A stretch of DNA of 51,734 nt. Origin: Phallusia fumigata (lineage: Eukaryota; Chordata; Ascidiacea; Phlebobranchia; Ascidiidae). The DNA is taken from NCBI GenBank assembly GCA_008931825.1, contig QXVZ01006276.1, positions 1-51,734 of the forward strand, written 5' to 3'. Both the position numbers and the translations under genes were made by a program. Positions within the stretch are counted from its first letter, which is position 1, and every line of letters begins with the position of its first letter. The notes below the pieces were generated by a model, which was not told where the DNA came from, searched no databases, and saw only the letters and a list, made by a program, of their open reading frames with translations. This document shows, one piece after another, positions 29,113 through 43,600 of this stretch.

Positions 29113-32100
29113 CGCATGTGCTTTCTATTGCTGTATAAGTTTGATTTCATGGATTTTTCTTCATCTTTGTAACGTGTTTTTTGGAAAAAAATTCTTGTAT
29201 TGTTGCAAAAAATATATATATAGCAGAAGACACAGTATCAACTGGAAAAATCCGACTTGGCGGTACAAATAAACACTGAGACACCACTCCCCCGGCCTTC
29301 CCTTTGTGCACGTGCTTGTGTTGCTTATTTGACGGAACGCAACAACCGTAAATAAGCCCATGTTGAACCTAAAATAAGCTCCCACGCACACACATTGTTT
29401 TCGAACGACGAGTGTGTTTTCTAGTGCAAATATGTAAAAAGCCTCAACATATTGCACTGCAATAAACTCGTTCTTTGATTTTGTTTTGTAGTTGTGAGCT
29501 TGCAAGTAATTATTCCTTTTATGTCCATTGTTTTACAATAAAAAACAGAACAGGATTCGGTATTCTAGATTCGATTTAATCGGATTCGAATATTCAAGAA
29601 TAGTATGTTATTCTGAATTGCCCATCCCAAGGTTCTGAATTGTCTTTCGGTGGTTTGTGGATAAACTATAGAATCACGTTTTTTCCCGGGAACAAGTTAG
29701 TGTTTTTACAAAGCACTTGATTCGTGACTACCGGCGCTTCGAGTTGTGGTGTGTGTGGGGCCAAAAAACGATTTATTCTTTTAATCGGGCTATTGGGTCG
29801 AATTAAAACCTATGACACACCATCATGACTTTATCTACCAGCTGTAAAAGATATCGAAATTAGTCCATCATTACATGCAAGTGCGTAGACAGACCCGCAG
29901 AGGACAAAACGCAAACAGAGTGTAAACTATACCACTAATAACGTTGGCATCCATTATTTTTTGTAAACGTCGTCTTGCGGCGTGCAGCAGTCGAAATGTG
30001 ACACCCACTAGATAACAATAAGTTTGTTACACCGACCAAGGGGCCTGGGGGCGAGTATTTGACCCGTTAAATGTATCAAAATTCTTAAACCCGATTAACT
30101 ATGTTGTTAATGCATAGTTGGGGGGTTGCGGTATACAGTGGCGTCGGAAAACCGATTACAGTAACGGTTTGGGTGAATGTTGGTCAGTGGTTCGTAACCC
30201 TTTGTGTTCCGTGCCCCAGCCTAACTTAGCAACGTATTTTGCGCCTTTTTTATTATAATTTACCTATGAAATAATTTCCTAAAGCAGTGGTTCTCAAACT
30301 TAAATTTTGCACAACGAACAACTAAAATTATTTGGGATGGGGAAGTCAGAATACCGAATCCGGAGGATTCGAATCCAAAAATCCAACTCAAATCGAATAA
30401 TAGGATTCGGTTTATATGTTTCTTGCAAGTTTTACTCGAGGTCCACTCAAAATTTAAGTCAAATCAACCTCACTCGATAACTTTACACCAGCAACGTTTG
30501 TTTGTGTCACAATCGCATGCTCAAAGCAGCATTGCGTGGTGGTGCTCCCAAAAGCTAAATTAACGCTGCACGAAACGTACATCCGGAACATATCAGTAGC
30601 CACATAAAATATTATACACAAAGAGGGGCTGAAGTACGGAAGAGATGATTAATTGTGCAAATGCAAAATTCTGAGCGACTTAGAGTTTCGGAGTGCAAAA
30701 AATGATATGAGCATCGGCGGTTTTCAATATGTTTTGTAGCTTTAGGCAAAATGGTGAGCCAAGCTTCAAGGATTAAACTTCTTGGGTTAAAATACTGGCT
30801 TATCTACGTAAGAAGCTGATACAACTGGATGGCAATTAAAGCTTTTACTGTTGCGCCACTGTTTTGTCGACACAACGTGTGACGTATTTTGCGGTCGTGT
30901 TTTTTAGTCAACATGTCGGTGGTGTGCAACATTTATTTTCACGTTGACACGCAGCCATTATCGTCCCATTCTACAAACGTCCAATGGCACGTTTTTGTTT
31001 CGACACCAATGCTGTAAACAACGCAATCAATGCATGTTCGTAAGTTGTTAATTTGAAACATGGAGCGAACTTAGGGAGAAATGCCGAGATAGAATTTGCT
31101 GGGCCGAGAGTCGAGCGAAAAGGGAGTCTAGATTTTTTTTGCACCGCCCACCCAAAGGCTTAATACGACCCCACCTAAAAGCATCCATAGATTGTGCGTT
31201 GGCAACGAACTCTGCGTTCATCATTTTATGCTGAGTGATATGACTGTGGTGAGGTAAAATGTTGATTGACACATATGTGGGTAACGAGCGTTTACAGTAG
31301 TAGCTGAGGACCAGGCATTTGGGCCGGCGTCACGGTTGACAAAGCTTGCCTTCTCGTCGCGGTTTAACTGCGGAAAGAATGTTTTGGGATATTGAGCATC
31401 AATCTTGTATCAATGAGAATGTTTGTAGGTAATCCAACCTTGCACGACCCACATGCTGTTAAACAGCTTGTTCGACTTCATACACAAAAGAGCACTGTAG
31501 TGACCTTAGTAAACCGCACGTTAGGTTATATTACGGTTCACCTTCAGCATCAGGATATTTGCAGCGATAAAGCCGTTCAGCTTTTGAGCAAAAGTGAGAA
31601 TCCTATGCAAAAACAAAAAATTAGAATAGCAACACAGAAACAAACGTTTTTGGGCACCCCAAAGGGAAGAAACAAAACGGTTGTTTTTGATATTTTTTAA
31701 CCGTGTTGTTTGCTTCTTTGGCGTAAATCTGGCCATTTTAATAAAAATTTTCTTTCGTATAAGATAGTCAACAGACCAAACACATAACGTTATTTGAAGT
31801 GAAGTTGCAAAATCGTTGCAAACTTAAGACTGCAACTACTCGACAAAAGGAAGCTTAAATGATCGATCGGCAGTGGACAGTGCGGGAGCAGACGAATGGG
31901 GTTTTGTTTCAGTTTGTCGTGCTGTGGGCGGTTTGCTCTATTTGGCGAAGGATTAGATTAAGGAGGAAGTTTGGTTGTACCCTGGGAAAGACTGAGATTG
32001 ATGAGGTGCAGAAGTGTTGGTGGGGGAAGGCAGGACAGGCAGTAATGATCGACAAACATCAAAGGACGGAATTTGTTGCGCAACCACGGCTTAACCCTGC

Positions 32101-35100
32101 TGTTTCCTTGCAAGAAATATATAATGCGCCAAACGCGTCAATTACTTTTTAACCAAAACTTTAGTAGCAAAGGTATTTTAAGTGTGCTGCTAAAGGTCTT
32201 ATCTCCGCCTCTCACCTTATATCAATGGCGCTTTTTATTATTGCTCTGGAGTCATAAACGTAACATTTCATAAACGACACGGCGTGAAAAATGGGGAGAC
32301 TGTGTTAAAGTAACATTGCGCAGACAACGGCGTCATGGTAACTGAAAATGTGTTGTCAACCTGGTAAATACTCTAAATCGCCAAGAAACAAAAATCGGAT
32401 TTTTGTCTCGCTATTTTCAGCGCAGATTGTGTGATTTCTATACAGTGCTACAAAAAATTTGTCCAAATGTGTAGTTTGCTAAAGATTTGATATCCTAGTG
32501 AATGCTTTGCCTAAGGCAGCCTTTCTAACTAACCTTGTCCAGGTACACAAATTAAGATTAGACGTTACCTTGAAACATGAATTCTTGCACACAATTTTTT
32601 CTGTTACCGTTGAATTGTTTAAATCAATAACAACTTGTAACAATTTACACGAAATCGTGCGCGGTACATTTGTTTTGCAAACAGTAAACAGATGACATGT
32701 CAGCATGACTCACCAATTTTACGTGTGTGCTCAAATTTTGTGTTACATTTTAGGTTAAATTGAGTCAGAACTTCCGGTGTTGTTTTTTTTTTAGTGCAAG
32801 CAAACGTACACGACTAACTTAAGAACGAAGCTAATCGCTAAGACGCTTGTAACTTTGTGAAAGATGTGACAGGATTTAACCAACCTTGCGTTTCGGTTTT
32901 GATACTACGTTTTCGGTTTATTGAAATAACGTTGAAAGGTATTCGGCAAAAATGTAAACAATCTTTCGCGGCTTACCCGTGTTAGGCAGGCATAAACAAG
33001 ACTGATCAGGGATGTTTTGACCAGAGATAAACTCAAGCAAAGAGTATAGTTTATTGCGGGACATTGTTCACTTCGGAAAAGAATTTTAACACCAAACCAC
33101 ATCCCAAAGCCACGTACCGTAGACGGTAAAACTTATTTCTCGAAGTTAAGAAACAGATCTAGTCTGCGCTGCACACCAGGATTTGACATCAGACAAAGGC
33201 TCATTTGAATATTTGACAAATTGTGGGGACTGTGTTGTCGGCCTATAGAGCAGGAATAGAAACACCGCTTGTGTCGGAGGCCACAGAAGTGTTAAAAGTT
33301 TACGGACGCGCCAGGCAAATACTAAGGGAATGGGTAATGTGCACAGGATCTAATATAAAAAACGTTTACAATCTTTAACCGAGAATCAAAAAAACGTGGG
33401 TTTATACAATATCTGACTAGCCAGAGTAAATAGCCCCACTTTTTATGTTAAGCTAGCAGCTATAATTTATCCCATGCTGTTCTACACCCATTAGCGCATC
33501 GGATTTTGGATAACACCTGCTTTCAGGACATAAGGACGTATTTACGCCTTTGGGTTGAGCGGATTTTGAAGCGCCATAAAACTTTACCATGTCGCCCCAG
33601 CACGTACCAAAACGCATCAGCTTAACTTCAAACTGTTTTTTTGCTAACGCTTGATTGGATTTGAATCCAAGTAGGCCTGGACTTGTGATCAAGGCTTTTT
33701 ATGGCCTTAGATGCTTTTGAAATAGTTAGTTGGAGTGCAAAATGTTGGTAGCAGGATCTAAAAGTGCAAGTCAACATTTCAGATGTAATTTTTTCGGTTG
33801 TAAACTGGCTTGGCTATCATTACTTTCAGGTTTTTAAAAGTTATTCATGTCATACATTTACGAATATTATTTTGTTTGATATTGCGCCTAATATTTTATG
33901 TCGGTAACGTTTGATTAAACACGTTCATTACTTATAACTTTGTTTAGTGTTCAATGCCTCATGTGATAGCTTGCGCGCAACAAAGCAGAGAATGTTCGCA
34001 CAAAAGCAAGTTCAAACATCACTAGATTGTAAGCAAACACTCGAAACCACATCCCTGGTGTTCGGCGCGGCGAGGCACAAGAGTTAAGTGCTCGTAATTT
34101 TGCAGCGAATCTAAGCGGACAGGAGATAGTTATTTCGGGTAATAAGACGACCCCAGGCAGGTGGGACGTAACGAATTCTAGAAATCGATCCCACTTCTCA
34201 CCGCATCAAACGTGAATTGTCTGTGCGTCTCGAAGTGACGCAGCAGATTGTAAGGGTTTTCGAAATGATTGGTTTTAACGTTTTTTTGAAATTTTTGATC
34301 ACGTGAGGCTCTACCGACACTTGGTCGATTGTGCAGGAAAGCATCCGATCCTTTCTTGAAAAGTTCTACTAAAGAATAAAACCTGCAATATTGTTCTTCT
34401 GAAGTGCAAATGAGTTTGATGCGATTATGACTGTCCAGAGAAAAGCTTAAAAGTTTAAAATAATTTCGAGTAAGATTAGTTCCGTCACAAAAGTACAAAA
34501 TGTAAATAACTAATAAACAAGTGAAGAAACGGTTCAAAATTGTCTGTTATTTTCAAATTTAATGCTCATGTTGGCAAACTATTAAACTACATGCTCCTTT
34601 AGATTAGAAAGGCGCAATATTATCGTGGTGAACCAACATAATAGGAAATCATTGGCATGGTCATACTGAATGTAAACGCCGTTAACAACTCTGGGAAACT
34701 GGGCGAAACTTGTTTTGCAAGTTCGATTTCAACAAACGTGTTTCACTTTTCAAAAATCTGATCGGTTTTCTGACTTAGCACCAAAATAGTTTCCGACGTT
34801 CTGACGCAAACTGGACGCAACAATAGCGTTGCGGCGAAACTTAAGACAACGTATCCTAACGCAGCCAGCTGGTAAATGGCATTAAATTGTAAAAAAATGC
34901 AATTCATCAATTCAAAATCACCATTTCCGTATATAAGAGCCTTTTTCCGTCCACAAATCATTGAGCAAGATGTTGCGACAAAACAGATTTAAAGCATTGC
35001 GAAAGTAAGCCATACTTACATGCCGGTAATGCGCCCTTAAAGCGGACATACGAAACTTATTGGTGTGTTAGACAGGAAACAAGTCAAAAATTGTCTGCAC

Positions 35101-37674
35101 TATTTTCAGGACTTATATAAGGTGCAGGGAATGTAAAAAAATAACTCACCTGTTGTGTGTTTTATAAAAAGTGCATTTTGGACGGGAAATCCGTTTGTAA
35201 GGCGAACTCTCATGTAAAGATAAAATCGCAATTCCATAGTTGTCCTTTCGCATGTCAAACTACAAAACAAATGAAAATATCCTTTTTGTAGGGTTTAGGT
35301 CTACAGGGCGTCGTAAGTATGCTGGTAATGCGCGAGGGGAGAGCGACACTAAAAGCACTTCGCTAGGTAGGGGTTGGGTCGACCTTGGCTCATTTCCACA
35401 GTTTTCCAAGGGTAGAACACGAGAAAAAGGAGTTGTATTGACGGAGGCAGTAAATTGTCCGTGTCGATGGGCTGCGGGTTGGCGTGACTACAAGAAAGTA
35501 TATTGGGTAAACTGTTTAGCATTTCGGCTGTTGTTTTAGGATTTGAACAGAGTTGCTTTGTTTGTGGTCATCATTACTGCACGCAACTGGGCCTGTAAGA
35601 TTGACAAAGCCGATTCAAACGCAGATTTTCAAGCACTTACGTGCAACTTGGCGGCTACAATGGAATTTGAAATTAAAACTGGGGCTTATCCGGGCCTGAT
35701 CAGTATAACTGCTTTAGGGCAGAATCGATGCTTACAATTTCCAATGATGGTCTGTCGTGGTGGTTTATTCAACTTTATAGGCATGGTGCAGGTGTTCGCA
35801 GCATCAGTGAAAATGTCAGTTTTTTGCACAGCGTTGGACACAATTTTAGACCTTCTTACAGTTAGTCTTAAACGAAGTACAGTTGGACTTGATTCGGGCC
35901 GCTTTGAGTTGTTAACACAGCAAAACAATAAGTTGATGCTACGAAGGTCGGTCATCTTATCATACGTAACAAAACATTACGAAAAAACAATGAAAAACAT
36001 CACAAAATGATAACAATAACGTGTCAACTATGTCCGGACTATTTCGAAGTAATACAACGCGTAAACCTACGCACTGGTGATACTTTTTCGGACATGCGAC
36101 TCTGATGATAAACGTAGCATTTCGTAAACAAATGTTACAGTTAGTGTGACCAGTTACATAGCAAAAGTTTTTGAAAAAAAAAACTAGATATACATAGAGT
36201 ATACATAAAACCATATGGATGACATTGTCGAAAGAGGGACACGGTTAAGATTAATATACACTGAGTTAAAAGGGCCTAATATACACTGATTGAGGCTCTA
36301 TGATCAGGTTCTAAAAACAATTGGGTCGATTTCTTGTGCTACGCCGAAGTTAAAGACTTCGTCCAACAGAAGTTTTGCATTATCCATGCCATGACGAGCA
36401 TCGGGCCCTTTTTTGTACTCACCGCTAATTTGTTACCCAGCGATATGCGCCGGTTTCTGGTAAGGGTTTGCGGCTTTGTGCAAGCAACCGCAACGCAATT
36501 ACCCCAACAAGGCAAAAGATTTGGCAGTAGTTAAACTTTCTCTCATAGCAGGAATCGGGCTGTTGAAAACGTGTGCAGAAGCTCAGTTAAGTGTATTAAA
36601 AATTATGATTAGCAAAAATTCTAACCATCTGTGTGACGTGGACGGTTTGATTAGCAAGCAATACATAGATACATTAGTTTATACGTCATACATTTTTGTT
36701 CATACATTGTTCAGGGGCTAATTTTAAACACTTCGTCCGTTATGAAACAAAGTATTTACGCATACCTGAAAAGGATTTCTGTAAAAGTTCTGGATAGCAA
36801 TATTTCGCTGAAAGTTGTGGGCAGGAATAGTAAACGGCGAAGTTGACATATTAGATGTCACATGTATTGTTTGTTGGTAGGTAGTCTCAATGATTTCTAA
36901 AGAGAATTTTTCCATTTGAAAAATGTTCTGGTTAAACAGCTTTGTTGTATGTGTAAAGTTTATATGTAAGAGAAGTTACTTTTCGCCACATCCATCAATC
37001 ACAACAGGCCATTGCAAAAGGAAGGGCATGATGTAAACATGTGCTTCTCGGCATTAAATCATAAACACAGGTTGACACAGAAAAAACTAATAATAACAGG
37101 AACATCCCACACGAAACCGGACATATTAACATTATTCCTGGCAAAAAGACAGGAAATTAAAACATGCCTTTTAATGTAGAAAACAGTATGTTCAGCGTGT
37201 GGCTATATAGAAGCATGGATTTGTACATTGGGATTAGTGACAAGTATTGAAACGGAGAAGTCGAATGTTGAAATAAAATGTAATATATAGAATACACCGC
37301 GGATACTTTGGCTTGTTATGGTTGGGATTTGGGGTCGGCATAAAGGATTTGCCCAACGTAACGAAAAAAGTTTATGTTCAGCACGGATTGGGGGGTTATA
37401 TAGGGAAAACATCGTTTTAGGAGGCATGGCATTATTACCCGGGCCTTAAAAGACGGTTGTGTGGGTCGAAACTGGATCGTAGTGAAAAAGATACGACGAT
37501 TAAATTTCAACTTCTGAGGGTTAAACGTTGGTAAAGGTATGTTTTGGGTGACCTTTCCGTTATGAAAACATTTATTGTGCATTACAGATTCTGTAGGTTT
37601 AAATCCCTACGATTTTCCACAAGACTGAAACAGTTTAGGTTAACGGAGGGGAATCCCCAAGGGACGGCTCAATT

Positions 37675-40600
37675 ATGTTCGGTGAACTGAAGGCAACTCT
37701 TCTGTTGCTCGCTTTCGCTTGCTTTCTAGGCTTTTCGGGTTCAACGGCGTCGCGTAAGTAACAACATTCGTGCAAATTATAATTGTATAAAGGTCATTCT
37801 TTGGGGATTGGTACTGTTATTATATGAAACGATGTTGCATACTTAGTGTAAGTTTTGGATAAGTAAACGACAAAAAAAATCTTTTTTTATGCAGTTCCTT
37901 AACATTTTTATAATTTTGTTCAGATATTATTTGCTTTTTTTGGCAGAATCGGAATAAAACCTAAAACGATTTCTCTCTTTAGACAACCCGTGTTGTTCGT
38001 ACCCGTGTGAAAACTTGGGAGTTTGTTCATGGAAACATACAGACCATTATGAATGCGATTGCACAAATACTGGGCATTATGGAACGAATTGCCAAACACG
38101 TAGGTTGAAATATAAAAGCTTTTTTTCTGATTTTGCACTATTGCGTACAATTTGATTCGTTGTCTTTAGCAACCGGCGTGCTCGATAAGTTCAGAACTAT
38201 AGCTTCGAATATTCAATTAATTTTGCGCCTTGGTTGGCAGCGCAATCAAAACTGCGCCTCGATTGAAAAAAATAAACCCGGTTAGATTAAAATACCTATC
38301 AATCATGCAACGGGATGTCGTCAAATTCCAATGCACCTTTTGTTATGACCTTATTTTGGTACATTTTGCACAAAACAACAATAAACTGAATACTTTTCTG
38401 CGCGAAACAGTACGCTGATGTGTTGGTTAGTTTTGCATGCCTAAACCTATACCCGCTAACTGACAAGCATTCCAACATTATTTATTGTTCAAATATTCAG
38501 CTTACTTGTCTACGAGAATCAAGAACTGGATCAAACCTTCAAAAGACACGTTTTTTCACCTCACGATTAACTACCCGTGGTTTTGGGCGATCTTCAACAA
38601 CATCCCGGCCCTGAGGAAGTGGTTCATGAAGACTGTACTTAAAAGTGAGTGTTGCTACTTATTTTCGGTGTATTGAGGGGTATGTGAGAGTAATAAACGT
38701 TGTATGAGTAACGCAAGTTGTAAAGATGGTCAATAACAAAATCACACAGCCGAAAACTGAAGACAGTGCATGTATATAGCACAAGACAGTCGCAGGTCCC
38801 AATCATACAACTTGGGACAACAAAAATGTACAGCAGCTTCTGCTTCAAATCATAAAAAATGTCATTTTATCGCCAAACCTACAGTGAACCAATATCATTA
38901 CTTTTAACACACAACTTCATGTAACAAACGACACTAAAAGCTTCAACATGTTCTTCCGTTAAGCGAAAACAAATTGCAAAAAGGCCAAAAACAAGCAGTA
39001 GGGAAGCTATATAGCCGAACGACGGACACGCACAGAGAACGTCCGTTAGTCGAAAACTGGGGCATTGTGCATTTTAGCTGGATGTAAGGTCGGTTTACGG
39101 TTTTAAGCCTTCGCGGACATTAAGGCTAAGCTGCGTGCTATGTAACGAGGCAATTATGTACGTGCTCATGCGTCATACTAAGGATGGGGTGGTTATATGG
39201 GTAGATGTGACATAAAGTTACTGAAGTATAAAGGCCTTGTTTTAAATGTTTGCTCTGCGCTTTGAAACATAGAAGTAAATTTTCAACCCTAAATAACGTG
39301 TTCCGGTCAGCAGCAAAATTAACAGTGTCATCAGTTCTAAAAGCGTCAATGCATGTTATCAGTTCTCATTATTTACGGTATCACAAATTACGTTTGGCTC
39401 CGCATTTAATATACGACTACCGTCTAAAAACCCGATTTAAGTACCTCTAAACATGCCAACAAAGAACACTACTGATTTCTGCACATGTTTTTGTCTCAAA
39501 TTTTCCATCTAAAGTTGCTGGTCCGTAAGGCGTTTGAAACCGTTAGAACGTTGCCAGACGTTTCACAGTTTATTGTGCGTTCATCAGCACAACAGAATAC
39601 GCCTCGTTTGCCAACGCCACAATTTTTGAAGCACATCACATTCCGTGCCACTAGTACACGTTCATTTACCCACACCGATATTCTAATGCCCACGCAAGTT
39701 ACAAGAGAGTCAAGTTTGCCACGTTTTCCATTTCGACTTTGTTTTAAATCTTTTTCCGCCGAAACTAAGTAATTCGCAATACGTACCATACTTAGCGTAG
39801 TTTCGTGATGACGTGCGCGGGACAACTATGTTATATTGGCGCTACCCCCCATACACATTTCCGTGGTCCAAGTAAGAAGAAATATCTCTAGAAAGGGTAG
39901 TCTTTTTCCAGGGTTTGTGCTTTCAAAGTTTCTGACAAAATTGTTCACATTTGTACATAGTGCGTATTGGTGTGGTACCGGACCCTTCTCCATACAGAGG
40001 AAAGGGGTATTACCCAACGTGGGAGGCCTACAGAAATACAACTGAGTACGTAAGAACCTTACCGCCAGTTCCAGAAGGTTGTCCCACTCCAATGGGCGTT
40101 AAAGGTAAACTATTTCTATTTGATGAATATACTGACTGTATCACAGTCCTTGCAACAGGCGTAATTAAAAATCATAGCCGAACTTTTGAGCATTTACGTG
40201 CAACGAAACGTAGAGTAGTAAAGTACAACTTGCAATCGAATTTGGCAGCCTGACCGAAATGTGATTAATTGATCGATTTAGGCCAAAACGATAAAAAATA
40301 GTTTATCGATCACATACTGGCACTTTATATGATCGAAAAATGAGTCTCCAAGCAAGTAAGTTTACGCTTAACCGACTCCTTGGCACTAAAAGCCCAGCGA
40401 TGATTAACCAGGAAAAATTAAAGGGCCTTTCACGTCACCTGTTTAAAGGTCATGTTTCCAAAGCACCTTTTGTGAGGTTAGTTTGGTTTGGCGTGAGGGC
40501 GTAACAGTTTAGGGTCAAATAAGGTCAAATTTTGATGGGACTTCGCACGGCCACTCGACAAACGGGTTCCAGAGCTCTAAAAAGTTTATGTAAATAAAAG

Positions 40601-43600
40601 CCAAGCGAGAATGGGGCAACAAAAGTCGGGATCCTTAATGTCAAGGTCAGTTTTAGAAGTCACGTATAAGTAAATATGGAACAACGTGACTAGCTCTTGT
40701 TAAAGTGGACTACTCGGTCTTGACATGTAGGCACGCCTCTGCTTGTAACGACAATACGGAAGTAAAGGTGAAACACCACTGTTTAATGAATCAGGGCGTG
40801 CAAAAAATTAACCTGCACTTCTTGGTTCGAAATGATACAAGACCCCAAGAAAGCAACCTAATTCATTGCTATTGCTACAAACAATCTGAAAGCAGTTTCA
40901 AACGAAATATAGACAAGCTAGACAAGATCGACCCTTCATAAGCGTACCCAAGCCTGGTAGTCATTCGGTGACGGAAAATAGAAATTAAAAGCAACCCAAA
41001 ACCCTCGCAGGTCCGAAAGTTCTTCCCGATGCCCGTACGCTTGTGGAGAAGTTCTTCTCTCGTAAAAAGTTCGAGCCATGCCAGGAACGAACCAGCGTGA
41101 TGTTTCCATACTTCGCACAACACTTTACACATCAGTTTTTCAAAACTGACTGGGTAAAAGGAATGCCTGCCCAGTGGGGTGACCATGGGGTAAGTCGAAT
41201 TTTATGAGGCAGGTTTGTAACATTGTAGCTTGCGGCAAACAAAAGAATTGTTTCAGTATGACAACTTCCAATTTTTCAAAACCTCTGCATCAAAAAATTG
41301 CTAGAAAACTGGGTAACCCGGCAAAACTTACATTTCGAATAAATCCAGTTACAAGTGAATTTTAAATTTACTCAGTTCAAGACTTACTCAGCTTTCGATC
41401 TAAGTCGAGGTTAACCTGAGTCAATAAACATCTTTAACGTTATATCCAAGAATGGTAGTAGGTACCGTACGTGTTGACCTGTGCGTACCACGTACCTCGA
41501 TACGAAGGTCGTACCGTACCTTTTGATGACTTTAGCTGCGTACCATACCGTATCTACCATCCATTGTCCACATTAGGAAACGGCACGGTACGTGTTTAGT
41601 TGTGCGTACAACGTACATCGTTGCAAAAAGGTGGACTGCCATCCTTGGTTATGACTCAAGATTGATTTTAAAATAAGCTCGTTTACAGCGAAGTCTTTTA
41701 CACCAAACTAAACTCTTTGCGCAGGTGGACATGTCTCAGGTATATGGACACGACTTGGAGCGCCAACACGAGCTTCGTAGCCATGAAGGCGGCAAACTGA
41801 AGTACAGCGTAATTAATGGAGAAGTTTGGCCTCCACTGGTCTCTCAAGCTAACGTTTCTATGTGTGCTTCCGACCGCATTGACCCCAAGTACCGGTTTGC
41901 GTTAGGTCATCCAACATTTGGGATGTTGCCGCCTTTGCTGGTGTTTTCAACTATTTGGCTCAGGTAAATACCTTAGAATATAAAGGTTAACCCAACAGGC
42001 ATTCTACCAGGTAACGTACAGCAAGGATAGGAAATTTAGTCTAAATTGGGATTTAAACCCACGACAAAGGTAAATAGACTTATGTTTCGTGGTATCGCTG
42101 ACCAAAAGTCAAATCAAAGTCGATCAGAGTCCGCTGCCTAATGCTCTGGACAATTAGGATTTTAGCAACTAGATTTGCCTGGCCTCGGTCCCTTAGAAGT
42201 TTTCAAGCGCAAGAAACCGAATCAAAACTATTCTCAATTCGTTGAAACTTGATGAATCACAGTGGTACAACGACACTAACTTTACAAAGTAAAAACACAA
42301 AGCAAGTAGATTGTTGTGCAGAAAACCTGCCAACAAGCCTTGGTTAAGAGGAAACAAAATATTCACCAAACCCTTACGGATTAGCTAACACACGAATCTA
42401 CTCGTTTTCTAGGGAGCACAATAGAGTTTGTGACATTCTGCAGGAAGAAAATCCACTCTGGGACGACGAAAGAATATTTCAAACAGCTCGGCTTATTCTG
42501 ATCGGTGCGTAATGGTAACCAGCGTAGATAAGAAGATATTTTTACCGAAAAGCCAACGCGAATTGTGCCTGTCTTTTTGAGTTCGTTGATGTATTTTCAC
42601 TTCAGTTTTTGACTTTTTTCTTTCCTGCAGGTTTGTTCATCCACTTTGGCATGAAATGTTTGACCAATTCCAATGTCATTTTTACAGTTGGTAGATTTGT
42701 TGATAGAGATATGCAATAATTAGAATTGTGTAAAAAATCCTATGGTAATTGCGGAAATGGGGATGTGTCGCCAGCTTGTTTTTTTACGGGGTTTAACCGG
42801 ATAGTATGGATCCCGATCATGTTTTTTGTATCTGTATATGGGTCGAGCGCCACAACCCATTCGATTTTTTTTCACGGGGTTCGAACCCCGGACGATCCAA
42901 GGACGAATCCCGATCAGGTTTTTTATGTCTGGTATGGTCGAGCGCCTCAGCCATTCGACCAAGCGCTCGCCTTTAAAGCACTAGTAATTGTCATCCAGCC
43001 CCATTTAGTGGTAAAGTTTTGAAACAAAGTCTGAATTGGATGAAAGTTTATCATACTTTAGTGGTTTGTTTTTTGATTCGCTCCATCCCGCTAGCCGTCA
43101 AATGGGTTCAATTTTAAGCAATGTACGAATTGGATAAAAATTACCCAATTTACAGTACATATCATTGTGGTGTATCGGTTTTTGAGTGTGCCCCCTCACC
43201 TATGACAGTTATCTCGCTATCCCCCTTAAATGGGTCATACCAGTAAACCATGTCTAAAATCGAGAAATTTTGACAGTTAGCACAACATGCAATTGTTGAA
43301 GCGTATAATATTTCGTTATTTTCAGGCGAAACCATCAAGATCGTAATTGAAGACTACGTTCAACATCTCAGTGGGTTTAGTTTCAAACTTCTCTACGATC
43401 CAACACTGATGCATGAGGAGCACATCAGTTATATGAATCAGATTCATATAGAATTCGACATGCTATATCATTGGCACGCACTTGTTCCCGACCACATCGA
43501 AGTCGGAGATAAAGCGTATAAGCTGAGAAACCTCTTGTTCAACCCGAAGCCTTTCGTAGAAGGCGGTTTATCAAAGGTTGTCGAAAGTTCGTCACACCAG